This document shows, in pieces, positions 1 to 7,319 of a stretch of DNA of 55,023 nt. The notes under the pieces are model-generated. The model was not told the DNA's origin. It saw only the letters and a program-made list of their open reading frames with translations, and ran no database searches. The translations under genes were made by a program, and so were the position numbers. The stretch comes from an uncultured Flavobacteriaceae bacterium. Its GTDB lineage: Bacteria; Bacteroidota; Bacteroidia; Flavobacteriales; Flavobacteriaceae. Each line of letters opens with the position of its first letter. The first letter of the stretch is position 1. The stretch lies in the NCBI GenBank assembly GCA_937929935.1, contig CALFUL010000022.1, positions 1 to 55,023 on the forward strand, written 5' to 3'.

Positions 1-122
1 TGAATGTATTCTGGAGTACGTTTAGCAATACCGGTGCCTCTTACTTTAGCCGAATCAGCGATAGTATCGCAAATGACCTGAGCGTATTTAAAATGTGATG
101 TATTAGCAACAATGATTTTCAT
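1..122 (-). CDS. GNAT family N-acetyltransferase (5' end only), arginine operon head
   Basis: Only the first 40 codons are in the window; the gene runs off the left edge. The start is the ATG at 122. The visible N-terminus contains the segments MKIIVANTSHFKYAQVICDT and AKVRGTGIAKRTPEYI, which I recognise as the beginning of a GNAT-fold acetyltransferase that in flavobacteria usually precedes argG in the arginine biosynthesis operon. The substrate is not established from this fragment. The arginine-rich leader peptide 88 nt upstream agrees with an arginine-related role. The neighbouring argG is inferred from family context and is not visible here. Confidence 0.7.
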   Translation of the reverse strand, partial: MKIIVANTSHFKYAQVICDTIADSAKVRGTGIAKRTPEYI

Positions 123-209
123 TGCTCTAGAAATTTAAACTGTAAATAATAAAATGTGATTTGCTGATGCAGAACTGGACTCACCTAGTTCCATAAAATG
201 TGTATACCC

Positions 210-293
210 TTACGGGCGACGGCGACGGGGCGCGAATGGACGTACTGGAGCAGGGATGCTCGTAGTAGATAGTATGTAGTTTTGTCCTTTCAT
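210..293 (-). CDS. Arginine-rich leader peptide (27 codons), putative attenuator
   Basis: A short open reading frame (ATG at 293, TAA at 210-212) encodes 27 residues and ends with VRPFAPRRRRP just before the stop. Five of the last ten residues are arginine, using the codons CGT and CGC in alternation. The local sequence is strikingly GC-rich (about 213-240) against an AT-rich background. It lies 88 nt upstream of the GNAT gene of a probable arginine operon, on the same strand. This is the architecture of a ribosome-mediated attenuation leader in which arginyl-tRNA shortage would stall the ribosome on the arginine run. A 7-bp stem (GAACT, bulged A, GG paired with CCAGTTC) lies between leader and gene, but no clear U-tract terminator is seen. 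Function is inference. Confidence 0.6.
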   Translation of the reverse strand: MKGQNYILSTTSIPAPVRPFAPRRRRP

Positions 294-300
294 TACAGAG

Positions 301-330
301 TAAATGTACAAATTATCTTGAACCCACCTA
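301..330 (-). promoter_or_regulatory. Possible promoter of the arginine leader/GNAT operon
   Basis: On the minus strand a TACATTTA element (308-301) fits the Bacteroidota -7 consensus TAnnTTTG at seven of eight positions. TTAG lies 19 nt upstream of it and matches the -33 TTTG box at three of four positions. It sits just upstream of the leader-peptide ATG, which would give a very short 5' leader. This rests on motif match only. Confidence 0.35.
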
Positions 331-357
331 ATCCAGATGAAATTTTCTACAAAAACC

Positions 358-1701
358 TCAAGTTTTGTTACGATATGCGACAAGTTCATAAATCAAGAAG
401 GAAAAAACAGCCACATATTCAATTGTCAATAGCCACAGGTTTTCTTTAAAGTCTCCAATAGAATAAGCGAAATAACTTAGCACTATAGCTGATGACCATA
501 TAAAAGCATATCTATATTTAGTAAAAGCTGTCAAAACAACAAGAAAGATAACGTACCATGGATGCACTGTTGCTGATATGAAATAATAAAGCGTCAATAC
601 CCAAAGCATAGAAGTTATAAGAACAGGTAGTTTCTCATTTTTTCTAAGGAATGTAAAAAGTAACACGGCAACAATTGTAACTATCGGAGTTATTTTACCG
701 TAGGTTTTGATGAGCTCCCAGGGTTTAGCATCGAATTGAATTCCGGTGTATTTGATGATGTTCCAGAGGCCTGCATTGAATTCGAAGTTAGAGAACCAGA
801 GTCCGATAGTTTTGGAGTAGTTCGCTATAAAATCCGAAGAATAAAAAGGAGCAAAAAGCAGTAATGAGGTTATCCCGATAATAGCATAGAAAGAAATACT
901 TTTCTTCAACTTAAAATGTTTTAAGAAAAGTGGAAGAAATAAAAGCGGCACCAATTTTACTGAAATAGAACAAGCATAAACAACTGCTGCCCATTGCCAT
1001 TTATGAACTGAAAGCAGGTATAGAGACCAAACAAAAAAGAAGAGCATAACGCCTTCAAAGTGAAGATTGCCTGTCAATTCAATAATTACTAAAGGATTTA
1101 AAAAATACCAAAAAATCAAATGCGGAGACTGATTGATATTTTTCAACAGCTTACGCCCAAAATATAGTATTCCTATATCTGCCAGAATAATAATGCCTCT
1201 CATTACTATGATAGAGCCCAAAATGCTTTTTCCGCTAAGTAGTGCTGCAATAGCAAAGATGATTTGATTTAACGGTGGGTAGTTGCTATAGTGTCTTGCA
1301 CTTAAGCTTCCCATGCCATTATATAGTTCTTGTGCGTTAGCAATAACTAAATCAGATTGTTCAATCAAAGTATTGGGAACATTCAAATATGGGTTTATAA
1401 AATTACTTACCAATTCTCCATCCCATATAAAACGAAAGAAATCTTGTGAGAGGTTGGGTTCAGCAAAAAGAAAAACCAATCGGAAGAGTATTCCGATCAC
1501 TAGTATGAACTTAAAATTCCATTTTTCGAATTGAACCAACTTGAAACATAACATGAAAAGCGCAACAAAAAGCGAAAACAGTAGTATAAAGTCTGTTCGT
1601 TCTAAATAATACGCAAAGATGTAGTATAGAATCATACTGAGGAATGCCAACAAAATGGGCACTCTGTGAAGATTCCAGTATGTGATAATTCTATTTGGCA
1701 T
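358..1701 (-). CDS. Polytopic GT-C type mannosyltransferase-like membrane protein
   Basis: This 447-aa protein is almost entirely hydrophobic, with about ten or more predicted membrane segments. After the first two or three helices there is a conserved loop, SQDFFRFIWDGE at residues 85-96, with acidic residues placed as in polyprenol-phosphate-sugar dependent GT-C transferases (GT87 or PIG-M-like). A second motif, SNYPPLNQ, follows the next extracytoplasmic loop. The family transfers mannose or a related sugar from a lipid-phosphate carrier to an extracytoplasmic acceptor. The nearby DPM1-like GT2 (4352-5062) could supply such a carrier-linked sugar. Donor and acceptor are unknown. The start at 1701 gives a short cytoplasmic lead before the first helix. 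Confidence 0.65.
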   Translation of the reverse strand: MPNRIITYWNLHRVPILLAFLSMILYYIFAYYLERTDFILLFSLFVALFMLCFKLVQFEKWNFKFILVIGILFRLVFLFAEPNLSQDFFRFIWDGELVSNFINPYLNVPNTLIEQSDLVIANAQELYNGMGSLSARHYSNYPPLNQIIFAIAALLSGKSILGSIIVMRGIIILADIGILYFGRKLLKNINQSPHLIFWYFLNPLVIIELTGNLHFEGVMLFFFVWSLYLLSVHKWQWAAVVYACSISVKLVPLLFLPLFLKHFKLKKSISFYAIIGITSLLLFAPFYSSDFIANYSKTIGLWFSNFEFNAGLWNIIKYTGIQFDAKPWELIKTYGKITPIVTIVAVLLFTFLRKNEKLPVLITSMLWVLTLYYFISATVHPWYVIFLVVLTAFTKYRYAFIWSSAIVLSYFAYSIGDFKENLWLLTIEYVAVFSFLIYELVAYRNKT

Positions 1702-1800
1702 GTATAGTCGAGTAGTGGTACTGCTAAGAAACGAAATTTATTTAATCCTTAATGATTGCTTTGAAAATTAGAAAGGGTTAATTTAATAGCAAATGAACAT

Positions 1801-2859
1801 ATGGTTATGAAAGGTTTGAAGAGAATATTGATTTTTTTACTCATTGCAATATTAGTTTATGCTGCTTATGTTGTGGTTTCAACAGGTTTTTTTAGAACCA
1901 TAGAAAATACTTTTGATGGCAAAATAGCCAAGAAAATTACAGCAGCGGGTGCAGGTGCAGAAGATATTATGTCAATACCTGAGTATGGCATGGCAATAGT
2001 ATCATCATCTCCGCGTAAAAAAGAATTAGAAAGTCAACAAAAGATAGGTGGCTTGTACTTAGTTGATTTGAATTCAGTGGCGTATGCCGTAAGAAAACTG
2101 ACAGCTGATTTTAAAAAGCCTTTTGCGCCACATGGCATATCAATGTATAAAAAAGATAGTACCTACACCGTTATGGCCGTAAATCACACCCTAGAAGGCC
2201 ATTCATTTGAGGTTTTCAACTTACAAGATACCGTGTTGACTTATGAAAGAACTATAACCAACCCGGCAATTAATAGTCCGAATGATGTGGTCATGCTCGA
2301 TGAGAATCGATTTTATTTTACAAATGACCATAAATATGAAGCTGGTTTTGGTAGATTTTTAGAAGATTATGCAGGATGGTCAATCTCTAATGTGGTGTAT
2401 TTTGATGGAGAAACCTATACTGAAGTAGCAGATGGCATTGGCTATGCAAACGGAATTAATTATGATAAAAAACGAAATTTACTTTTTGTAGCATCGCCAA
2501 GAAACTTTGAAGTAAAAGTGTATACTACCAACCAAGATGGATCTCTGAATTTTGTTGAAGATATAGATTGCGGAACGGGAGTAGACAATATTGAATTTGA
2601 TGAGGAAGGTAATTTATGGATAGGAGCCCACCCTAATTTATTAGCATTTGCAGCATATGAGCGAGGTAATTCAGAAAAATCACCTTCTGAAATCATAAAA
2701 ATTGAATATCGTGGTACGGGTGATTATACTATTGAACAGGTGTATATGAATGATGGCTCAGAAATGTCAGCTACTACCGTTGCTGTGCCTTTTAATGATG
2801 TTATTGTAACCGGTACCGTAATGGATGCCCATTTTTTGGTATTGAAGCCGAATAAATAA
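1801..2859 (+). CDS. Paraoxonase/arylesterase-like (SMP-30 type) beta-propeller lactonase
   Basis: The 352-aa protein has one N-terminal membrane anchor (residues about 6-28) and then a six-bladed propeller domain. Residues known to be essential in mammalian PON1 can be matched by motif: E54-D55 in GAEDI, N161 in SPND, N217 in ANGIN, D262-N263 in VDNIEFD (calcium ligands), and the histidine pair H111 (PHGIS) and H129 (VNHT). PON-family enzymes hydrolyse lactones and aryl esters. The natural substrate here is unknown. The protein would face the periplasm from an inner-membrane anchor. The ATG at 1807 is an alternative start two codons downstream. The gene converges on the GT2 gene at 2866 with a 6-bp gap. 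Confidence 0.75.
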   Translation: MVMKGLKRILIFLLIAILVYAAYVVVSTGFFRTIENTFDGKIAKKITAAGAGAEDIMSIPEYGMAIVSSSPRKKELESQQKIGGLYLVDLNSVAYAVRKLTADFKKPFAPHGISMYKKDSTYTVMAVNHTLEGHSFEVFNLQDTVLTYERTITNPAINSPNDVVMLDENRFYFTNDHKYEAGFGRFLEDYAGWSISNVVYFDGETYTEVADGIGYANGINYDKKRNLLFVASPRNFEVKVYTTNQDGSLNFVEDIDCGTGVDNIEFDEEGNLWIGAHPNLLAFAAYERGNSEKSPSEIIKIEYRGTGDYTIEQVYMNDGSEMSATTVAVPFNDVIVTGTVMDAHFLVLKPNK

Positions 2860-2865
2860 AGTTGA

Positions 2866-4350
2866 CTAAGCCCTAGAAGTAATAGATTTAGTAAACACAT
2901 AACCAAAGCCTATAAAAAGCATTAAATGAAAAGGAAAGAGTCCGAAATCATTTAAAGGTATGGCACTGTACATTCCGAATAGGAAATAACACATTAGGGC
3001 AAATTCAAGAATCATATTTGGCGAAAGTTTTTTGGCCAAGTATTTATTTCCCTTCCAAGATTCAGTTAGGTTATTAATATTGAATTTGGGTGTTCTTACA
3101 AACTCACTACGTTTTCCTATGTGACCTTCTAAAACAGCTATTGAATTGTGTAATGAAAACCCTAAGGCAACCGAGAAAAAAGTAAAGAAAATTTTGATAT
3201 AATCGACAAAATTATCAAACCCGCTACCTTGAATACTTTTATAGGTAAACCAATAACATACAAATAAGATAATTGTACTTACCACGAAAAAACTTAAGGT
3301 GGCAAAAACCCAATCTAATTGCGGATACATCGCTTTTATGTACATGGCTGGTATACTTAATAAAGACACTAAAAAAACGCACAAGAACATTGAACTGTTC
3401 AAAAGGTGCATCATACCATGAAACTTGGTTTTGAAATTTATGTTTTTTGCACTTAAAACACTCCAAATTGACTTTCTGAAGTTTTCAGCACCACCTTTGT
3501 TCCATCTAAATTGTTGTGATCTAGCGGCACTAATTACTACGGGTAATTCTGCCGGAGTTTCTACATCTTCTAAATACTTGAATTTCCAATCTTTTAATTG
3601 GGCACGATAACTTAAATCAAGATCTTCAGTAAGCGTATCGCCTTCCCAATTTCCAGCATCAAGAATACATTCTTTACGCCAAATACCTGCGGTACCATTA
3701 AAATTAATGAAATGACCTTTTGAATTTCTACCTACTTGTTCTAAAGTAAAGTGCGCATCTAATGCAAAAGCTTGAATTTTGGTAAGGGTAGAATAATCTC
3801 TGTTTATATGCCCCCAACGCGTTTGAACTACTCCAATTTCTTCATCTTTGAAATAGATGACTGTCTTTTTCAACCAATCACTGTCAGGTAGAAAATCAGC
3901 ATCAAAAATGGCTACGAATTCGCCTTTTGCAACTTCAAGACCTTCTTTTAGAGCACCTGCTTTATAACCTTGACGGTTAGAACGGCAAATGTGCGTTATA
4001 TCTAAACCAGTTTCTTGTAATCTTTTAACATGCTTGGCGGTATCTACAACCGTATTATCAGTAGAATCATCAAGAACTTGAATTTCAAGTTTGCTTTTTG
4101 GGTATTCAATTTTAGCAATATTTTCTAAAAGGCGATCCATGACGTACTCCTCATTATAAACAGGAAGTTGAATGGTCACGTAAGGAATTTCTTTGGGGTC
4201 TAGAAGATTGAATTTTGGTGCAGTTTCATTTTTTCTTTTGTTACTCAAATAGTTTATTAAAAGATTTAGTTGAGCTAAACTGTAAAAGAAAATCAATAGC
4301 AATGCAATACTATAAATTGATAAAATGATGTATGTGATAGTTAAGTTCAT
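2866..4350 (-). CDS. CESA-like family 2 processive glycosyltransferase, membrane
   Basis: The protein is a cellulose-synthase-like GT2. It has an N-terminal membrane helix, a cytosolic GT-A domain with DDSTDNT, the DADF metal-binding motif, the TED acidic triad (DTLTEDLD) and the product-binding QxxRW motif (QQFRW), and then four or five C-terminal membrane helices. I place the start at 4350 (MNLTITYIILS), immediately after the stop of the upstream gene at 4352. The frame stays open further upstream, but that extension lies inside the neighbouring gene and adds no conserved sequence. The family polymerises a polysaccharide or adds a beta-linked sugar. No BcsB-like partner is adjacent, so the product is unknown. 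The gene forms an operon with the DPM1-like GT2 upstream. Confidence 0.8.
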   Translation of the reverse strand: MNLTITYIILSIYSIALLLIFFYSLAQLNLLINYLSNKRKNETAPKFNLLDPKEIPYVTIQLPVYNEEYVMDRLLENIAKIEYPKSKLEIQVLDDSTDNTVVDTAKHVKRLQETGLDITHICRSNRQGYKAGALKEGLEVAKGEFVAIFDADFLPDSDWLKKTVIYFKDEEIGVVQTRWGHINRDYSTLTKIQAFALDAHFTLEQVGRNSKGHFINFNGTAGIWRKECILDAGNWEGDTLTEDLDLSYRAQLKDWKFKYLEDVETPAELPVVISAARSQQFRWNKGGAENFRKSIWSVLSAKNINFKTKFHGMMHLLNSSMFLCVFLVSLLSIPAMYIKAMYPQLDWVFATLSFFVVSTIILFVCYWFTYKSIQGSGFDNFVDYIKIFFTFFSVALGFSLHNSIAVLEGHIGKRSEFVRTPKFNINNLTESWKGNKYLAKKLSPNMILEFALMCYFLFGMYSAIPLNDFGLFPFHLMLFIGFGYVFTKSITSRA

Positions 4351-4351
4351 C

Positions 4352-5062
4352 TTATTTGAAACTATATTTAAAAATCCAGCCCAAGATTTTAATGCCTGCA
4401 AATATACTACCTTTTACCGTACCAGACACCTTTGAAACGCCTATTCTTCTTTTGTAGCGCACAGGTATCTCAGTATATTTTAGTTTCTTTTTTAGCGCTT
4501 TTAATTGCATTTCAACTGTCCAGCCATAGGTTTTGTCTTTCATTTGAAGTGCCAATAGTTGGGTGTATTTTATAGCTCTAAAAGGCCCTAAGTCTGTAAA
4601 TGTAGCTTGAAAGAAAAGTTTCATTAAAAAGGTTGCCAACCAATTACCAAAAATCTGTTGGGGTGTCATACTACCTTGTTCTCTTAATTCTTTAACTCTA
4701 GCACCGATAACCATATCCATTTTGTCATGGATAATGGGTGCAACAATTTTAGTTAAATCTTCAGGATAATCAGAATAGTCGCCGTCAAGAAAAACAATAA
4801 TATCAGGAGAATTAGGTTGTTTTGCAATATAATCCATACCCTTTAAACAGGCGTATCCGTAACCTTTTCTGTTTTCTGTCAACACTGTAGCCCCTGCTGA
4901 CTCGGCATTTTGAACGGTGTTATCTGTAGAGTTGTTGTTGACTACGATTACCTCAACGACTGAGTTTGGAATTTCGTTGATTACAGCTGCTATTGAATCA
5001 GCTTCGTTGAAAGCAGGAATAATTACCCTGATATCAGGATCAATTTCAAATGCTGTAGTCAT
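4352..5062 (-). CDS. DPM1-like polyprenol-phosphate glycosyltransferase (GT2)
   Basis: This is a 236-aa soluble GT-A protein with the start motif RVIIPAFNEADSIAAVINEI, NNNSTDNT, and the DGDYSDYPED nucleotide/metal site. It has the length and pattern of bacterial dolichol-phosphate-mannose synthase-like enzymes without membrane helices at the C-terminus. The family moves a sugar from UDP or GDP to polyprenyl phosphate. It is the second gene of a tight minus-strand operon: the MORN gene stop lies 2 nt upstream of its ATG, and the CESA-like gene begins 1 nt after its own stop. Its product could serve the GT-C enzyme encoded at 358-1701. That link is inference. Confidence 0.78.
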   Translation of the reverse strand: MTTAFEIDPDIRVIIPAFNEADSIAAVINEIPNSVVEVIVVNNNSTDNTVQNAESAGATVLTENRKGYGYACLKGMDYIAKQPNSPDIIVFLDGDYSDYPEDLTKIVAPIIHDKMDMVIGARVKELREQGSMTPQQIFGNWLATFLMKLFFQATFTDLGPFRAIKYTQLLALQMKDKTYGWTVEMQLKALKKKLKYTEIPVRYKRRIGVSKVSGTVKGSIFAGIKILGWIFKYSFK

Positions 5063-5064
5063 TT

Positions 5065-5580
5065 TTATTTCAGGTCAGAAAGATTATTTTCGCGTTTAAA
5101 GCTACTCAAACTATACCATTCTTTAATTTTCTTTCCGTTTTTGTATTTTTCGGCAGATGTTAATTTTTCGCTACTATAGGTAAGGCAGTAACCGTTCTTA
5201 AAACCAGCACTAAGTTGGCATTTGTGGTTGATACGACCATTTGCATCATAAAAGAGCCACCAATTTGTTTTTTTTCCGTTTTGATAATGTCCTTCTTGAG
5301 CGCGCAAACCTCTCTGGCTGTAAAAGTGCCAATACTTAATACGTTGGTTGTTTTTATAATAACCTTTTTCTGAAAGTTGCCCGTTTGGGTGATATAATCG
5401 CCAGTAACCATTCTTTACACCTTTATAAACCCAACCTTCTGCCTTGGTTTTACCTGTTTCATAATATTCTTTATGATACATGTTGTTTTCCTTTTTAGCA
5501 GCAGAATCAGCTTCGGATGGATTTCCGAAGGATAAAAAGAAAGTCATAAGCATAAAAACCTTTGCAAACACAGAATTCAT
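5065..5580 (-). CDS. Secreted MORN-repeat (YwqK-like) protein
   Basis: A 171-aa protein with an N-terminal signal peptide (about residues 1-25) followed by four or five MORN-type repeats of the pattern GxxNGYWRLYHPNGQLSEKG. Such proteins are often labelled YwqK-family antitoxins, but nothing here shows a toxin partner. Tyrosine/tryptophan-rich repeats of this sort usually mediate protein or membrane contacts. It is the first gene of the operon with the two GT2 genes and ends 2 nt before the DPM1-like start. The role is unknown. Confidence 0.65.
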   Translation of the reverse strand: MNSVFAKVFMLMTFFLSFGNPSEADSAAKKENNMYHKEYYETGKTKAEGWVYKGVKNGYWRLYHPNGQLSEKGYYKNNQRIKYWHFYSQRGLRAQEGHYQNGKKTNWWLFYDANGRINHKCQLSAGFKNGYCLTYSSEKLTSAEKYKNGKKIKEWYSLSSFKRENNLSDLK

Positions 5581-5625
5581 TTTAAATTATGTCGCTAATA
5601 TATGGTTTAACTAACAAATTGAAAT

Positions 5626-7227
5626 TTACTTTTTATTCACGAACTCCATCAAATCAACATCATTTCCTAATAAAACCTCTGTAGGGTTAATTCTACCGGC
5701 TTCTGGTCCGTTTTCTAATTTCAATACGCCTCTTGGGCAAACTGCAGAACAAACACCACAACCAACGCAACTTGAGCGTACAATGTTTTCGCCTTTTTGG
5801 GCATAGGCTCTAACATCGATACCTTGCTCGCAATAGGTAGAACAATTTCCGCAAGAAATACACTGACCGCCATTTGTTGTAATTCTAAATCGAGACTTAA
5901 AACGTTGAACAAAACCAAGGTAAGCTGCAAGCGGACAACCAAATCGGCACCAAACACGGTTACCAAAAATAGGATAGAAACCTGTGCCGATAACTCCTGC
6001 GAAAATTGCTCCGATAAGAAAACTATAGGTAGCCATAATACTTTGAACTTTAATACCCAGAACTGTTCCTGTTTCAGCAAAAAAGCCATATAAGGTAAAG
6101 CCAGTCATTACAACCGCAAATACTAAAACACCATGAATAAGCCAACGTTCTACTTTCCAAGAAAACAAAGATTTACTTGAATGCTGACGGTAAGGGTCGC
6201 CTAAAGTTTCGGCCAAACCACCACATCCACAGACCCAAGAGCAATACCATCTTTTCCCGAAGAAATAAACCATTACAGGAACAATTACCAAGGTCAAAAC
6301 AATTCCCCAAACCAGAATAAACATTCCAAGACCTCCTCCTGCAATAAGTTCTTTTAGATTCCAATTAAAAAAGAAATCATAGTCTAACGGAAATGCGTTT
6401 TTAAAATCGTACCCTTTTTTATAACTCCAATCATCACCTGCTTGAAGGCGCACCATGATTTCAGGAATTAGAAATGCAAATACGATTTGAAAAAATAAAA
6501 CTGAAGTAGTACGTACCATTTGGTACATATTATGACGGTATTTGATATACATTCGAATTGCCATAACTGTCATAACTACGCAATACATGAATCCGTAAAC
6601 GAACCAATGTCCTGCGGGATTTCCGCTCAAACTTTCGCTGACTGGGTCTACGAGATAGGTCCAATTGACCGCGTATTCAGGTTTGAAATAGAGTATTAAA
6701 TAAAAACTTACAAGAAAGATGAATACCAACCAAGCTATCCAGCCTTTATTGGTTGAACTTTGATGATAAATATGGTCATTTTTAATTCCTTTTTTACCTA
6801 AGGTTACTACTTGCGGAATGATGAACATGAGGGCTCCAATAATCCCTAGCCCGAAGGTCAAAAACCACATTAATCCTTTATTTTCAGGAATGAATCCGTA
6901 TCCTGATTTCTTGCGAATTAAGGTTGCCAATTCAGGGCTGTTCTTGTATATTTTTTTATCCCATTCTTTGTTTTTGGAGTGTACGGCGTTTGCTTTTTCT
7001 TTTGAATCCTTTACCAAGGGAGCTAAGGCTTGAAGCCCTGTGATTTCTTTATCAACAAGTTTGCTTTTCAAATCTTCGATAAAGATTTCACTTTTAATTC
7101 CCTGACTGGAAATCATTTCATCAAAAGTACTTTGGTCTAAATTGAAGGACCCTATACATGGTAATGAGGCGAAAATACTTAGTCCGACTAAAAAAATGGC
7201 TATGCCTATGTTTTGTATTGTTTTCAT
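5626..7227 (-). CDS. Membrane 4Fe-4S protein, NosR/NapH-like
   Basis: The 533-aa protein has a signal-anchor, a roughly 80-residue periplasmic stretch, about seven membrane helices, and a C-terminal cytosolic ferredoxin domain. Cysteine motifs visible are CSWVCGCGG near residue 329 and CRFGCP near 427, as in NapH/NosR membrane electron-transfer proteins. They are followed by two 4Fe-4S binding sets, CISCGNCSTYC near 456 and CVGCGVCSAVCP near 487. It lacks the N-terminal FMN-binding domain of NosR. It probably passes electrons from the quinol pool to a periplasmic or cytosolic partner. It lies downstream of the FAD oxidoreductase gene on the same strand, separated by 92 bp that include a heptamer repeat. 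Confidence 0.75.
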   Translation of the reverse strand: MKTIQNIGIAIFLVGLSIFASLPCIGSFNLDQSTFDEMISSQGIKSEIFIEDLKSKLVDKEITGLQALAPLVKDSKEKANAVHSKNKEWDKKIYKNSPELATLIRKKSGYGFIPENKGLMWFLTFGLGIIGALMFIIPQVVTLGKKGIKNDHIYHQSSTNKGWIAWLVFIFLVSFYLILYFKPEYAVNWTYLVDPVSESLSGNPAGHWFVYGFMYCVVMTVMAIRMYIKYRHNMYQMVRTTSVLFFQIVFAFLIPEIMVRLQAGDDWSYKKGYDFKNAFPLDYDFFFNWNLKELIAGGGLGMFILVWGIVLTLVIVPVMVYFFGKRWYCSWVCGCGGLAETLGDPYRQHSSKSLFSWKVERWLIHGVLVFAVVMTGFTLYGFFAETGTVLGIKVQSIMATYSFLIGAIFAGVIGTGFYPIFGNRVWCRFGCPLAAYLGFVQRFKSRFRITTNGGQCISCGNCSTYCEQGIDVRAYAQKGENIVRSSCVGCGVCSAVCPRGVLKLENGPEAGRINPTEVLLGNDVDLMEFVNKK

Positions 7228-7233
7228 AAAATA

Positions 7234-7261
7234 GTTGTTCGTTGTTCGTTGTTCGTTGTTC
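7234..7261. repeat. Tandem heptamer repeat (GTTGTTC x4)
   Basis: Four exact copies of the 7-mer GTTGTTC lie head to tail between the 4Fe-4S gene and the oxidoreductase gene, followed by a degenerate GTTGATG. It is a simple-sequence tract in the 5' region of the 4Fe-4S gene (minus strand), about 7 bp upstream of its ATG. Copy-number changes would alter the spacing between any promoter and the start codon. Confidence 0.85.
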
Positions 7262-7319
7262 GTTGATGGTTAGACAAGATTTAATATTCTGAAAACTATC
7301 AACTAACAATGGTCAACTA

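Noticed and set aside
4351..4401. A 17-codon extension of the CESA-like GT2.
   Set aside because: It overlaps the upstream GT2 gene and adds no conserved residues; the ATG at 4350 directly after the upstream stop fits better.
5160..5411. The YwqK-like label as evidence of a toxin-antitoxin pair.
   Set aside because: The MORN protein has a signal peptide and sits with glycosyltransferases; no toxin gene is adjacent.
7234..7261. The heptamer tract as a small CRISPR or an integration site.
   Set aside because: It is too short, with no spacers and no flanking mobile genes.
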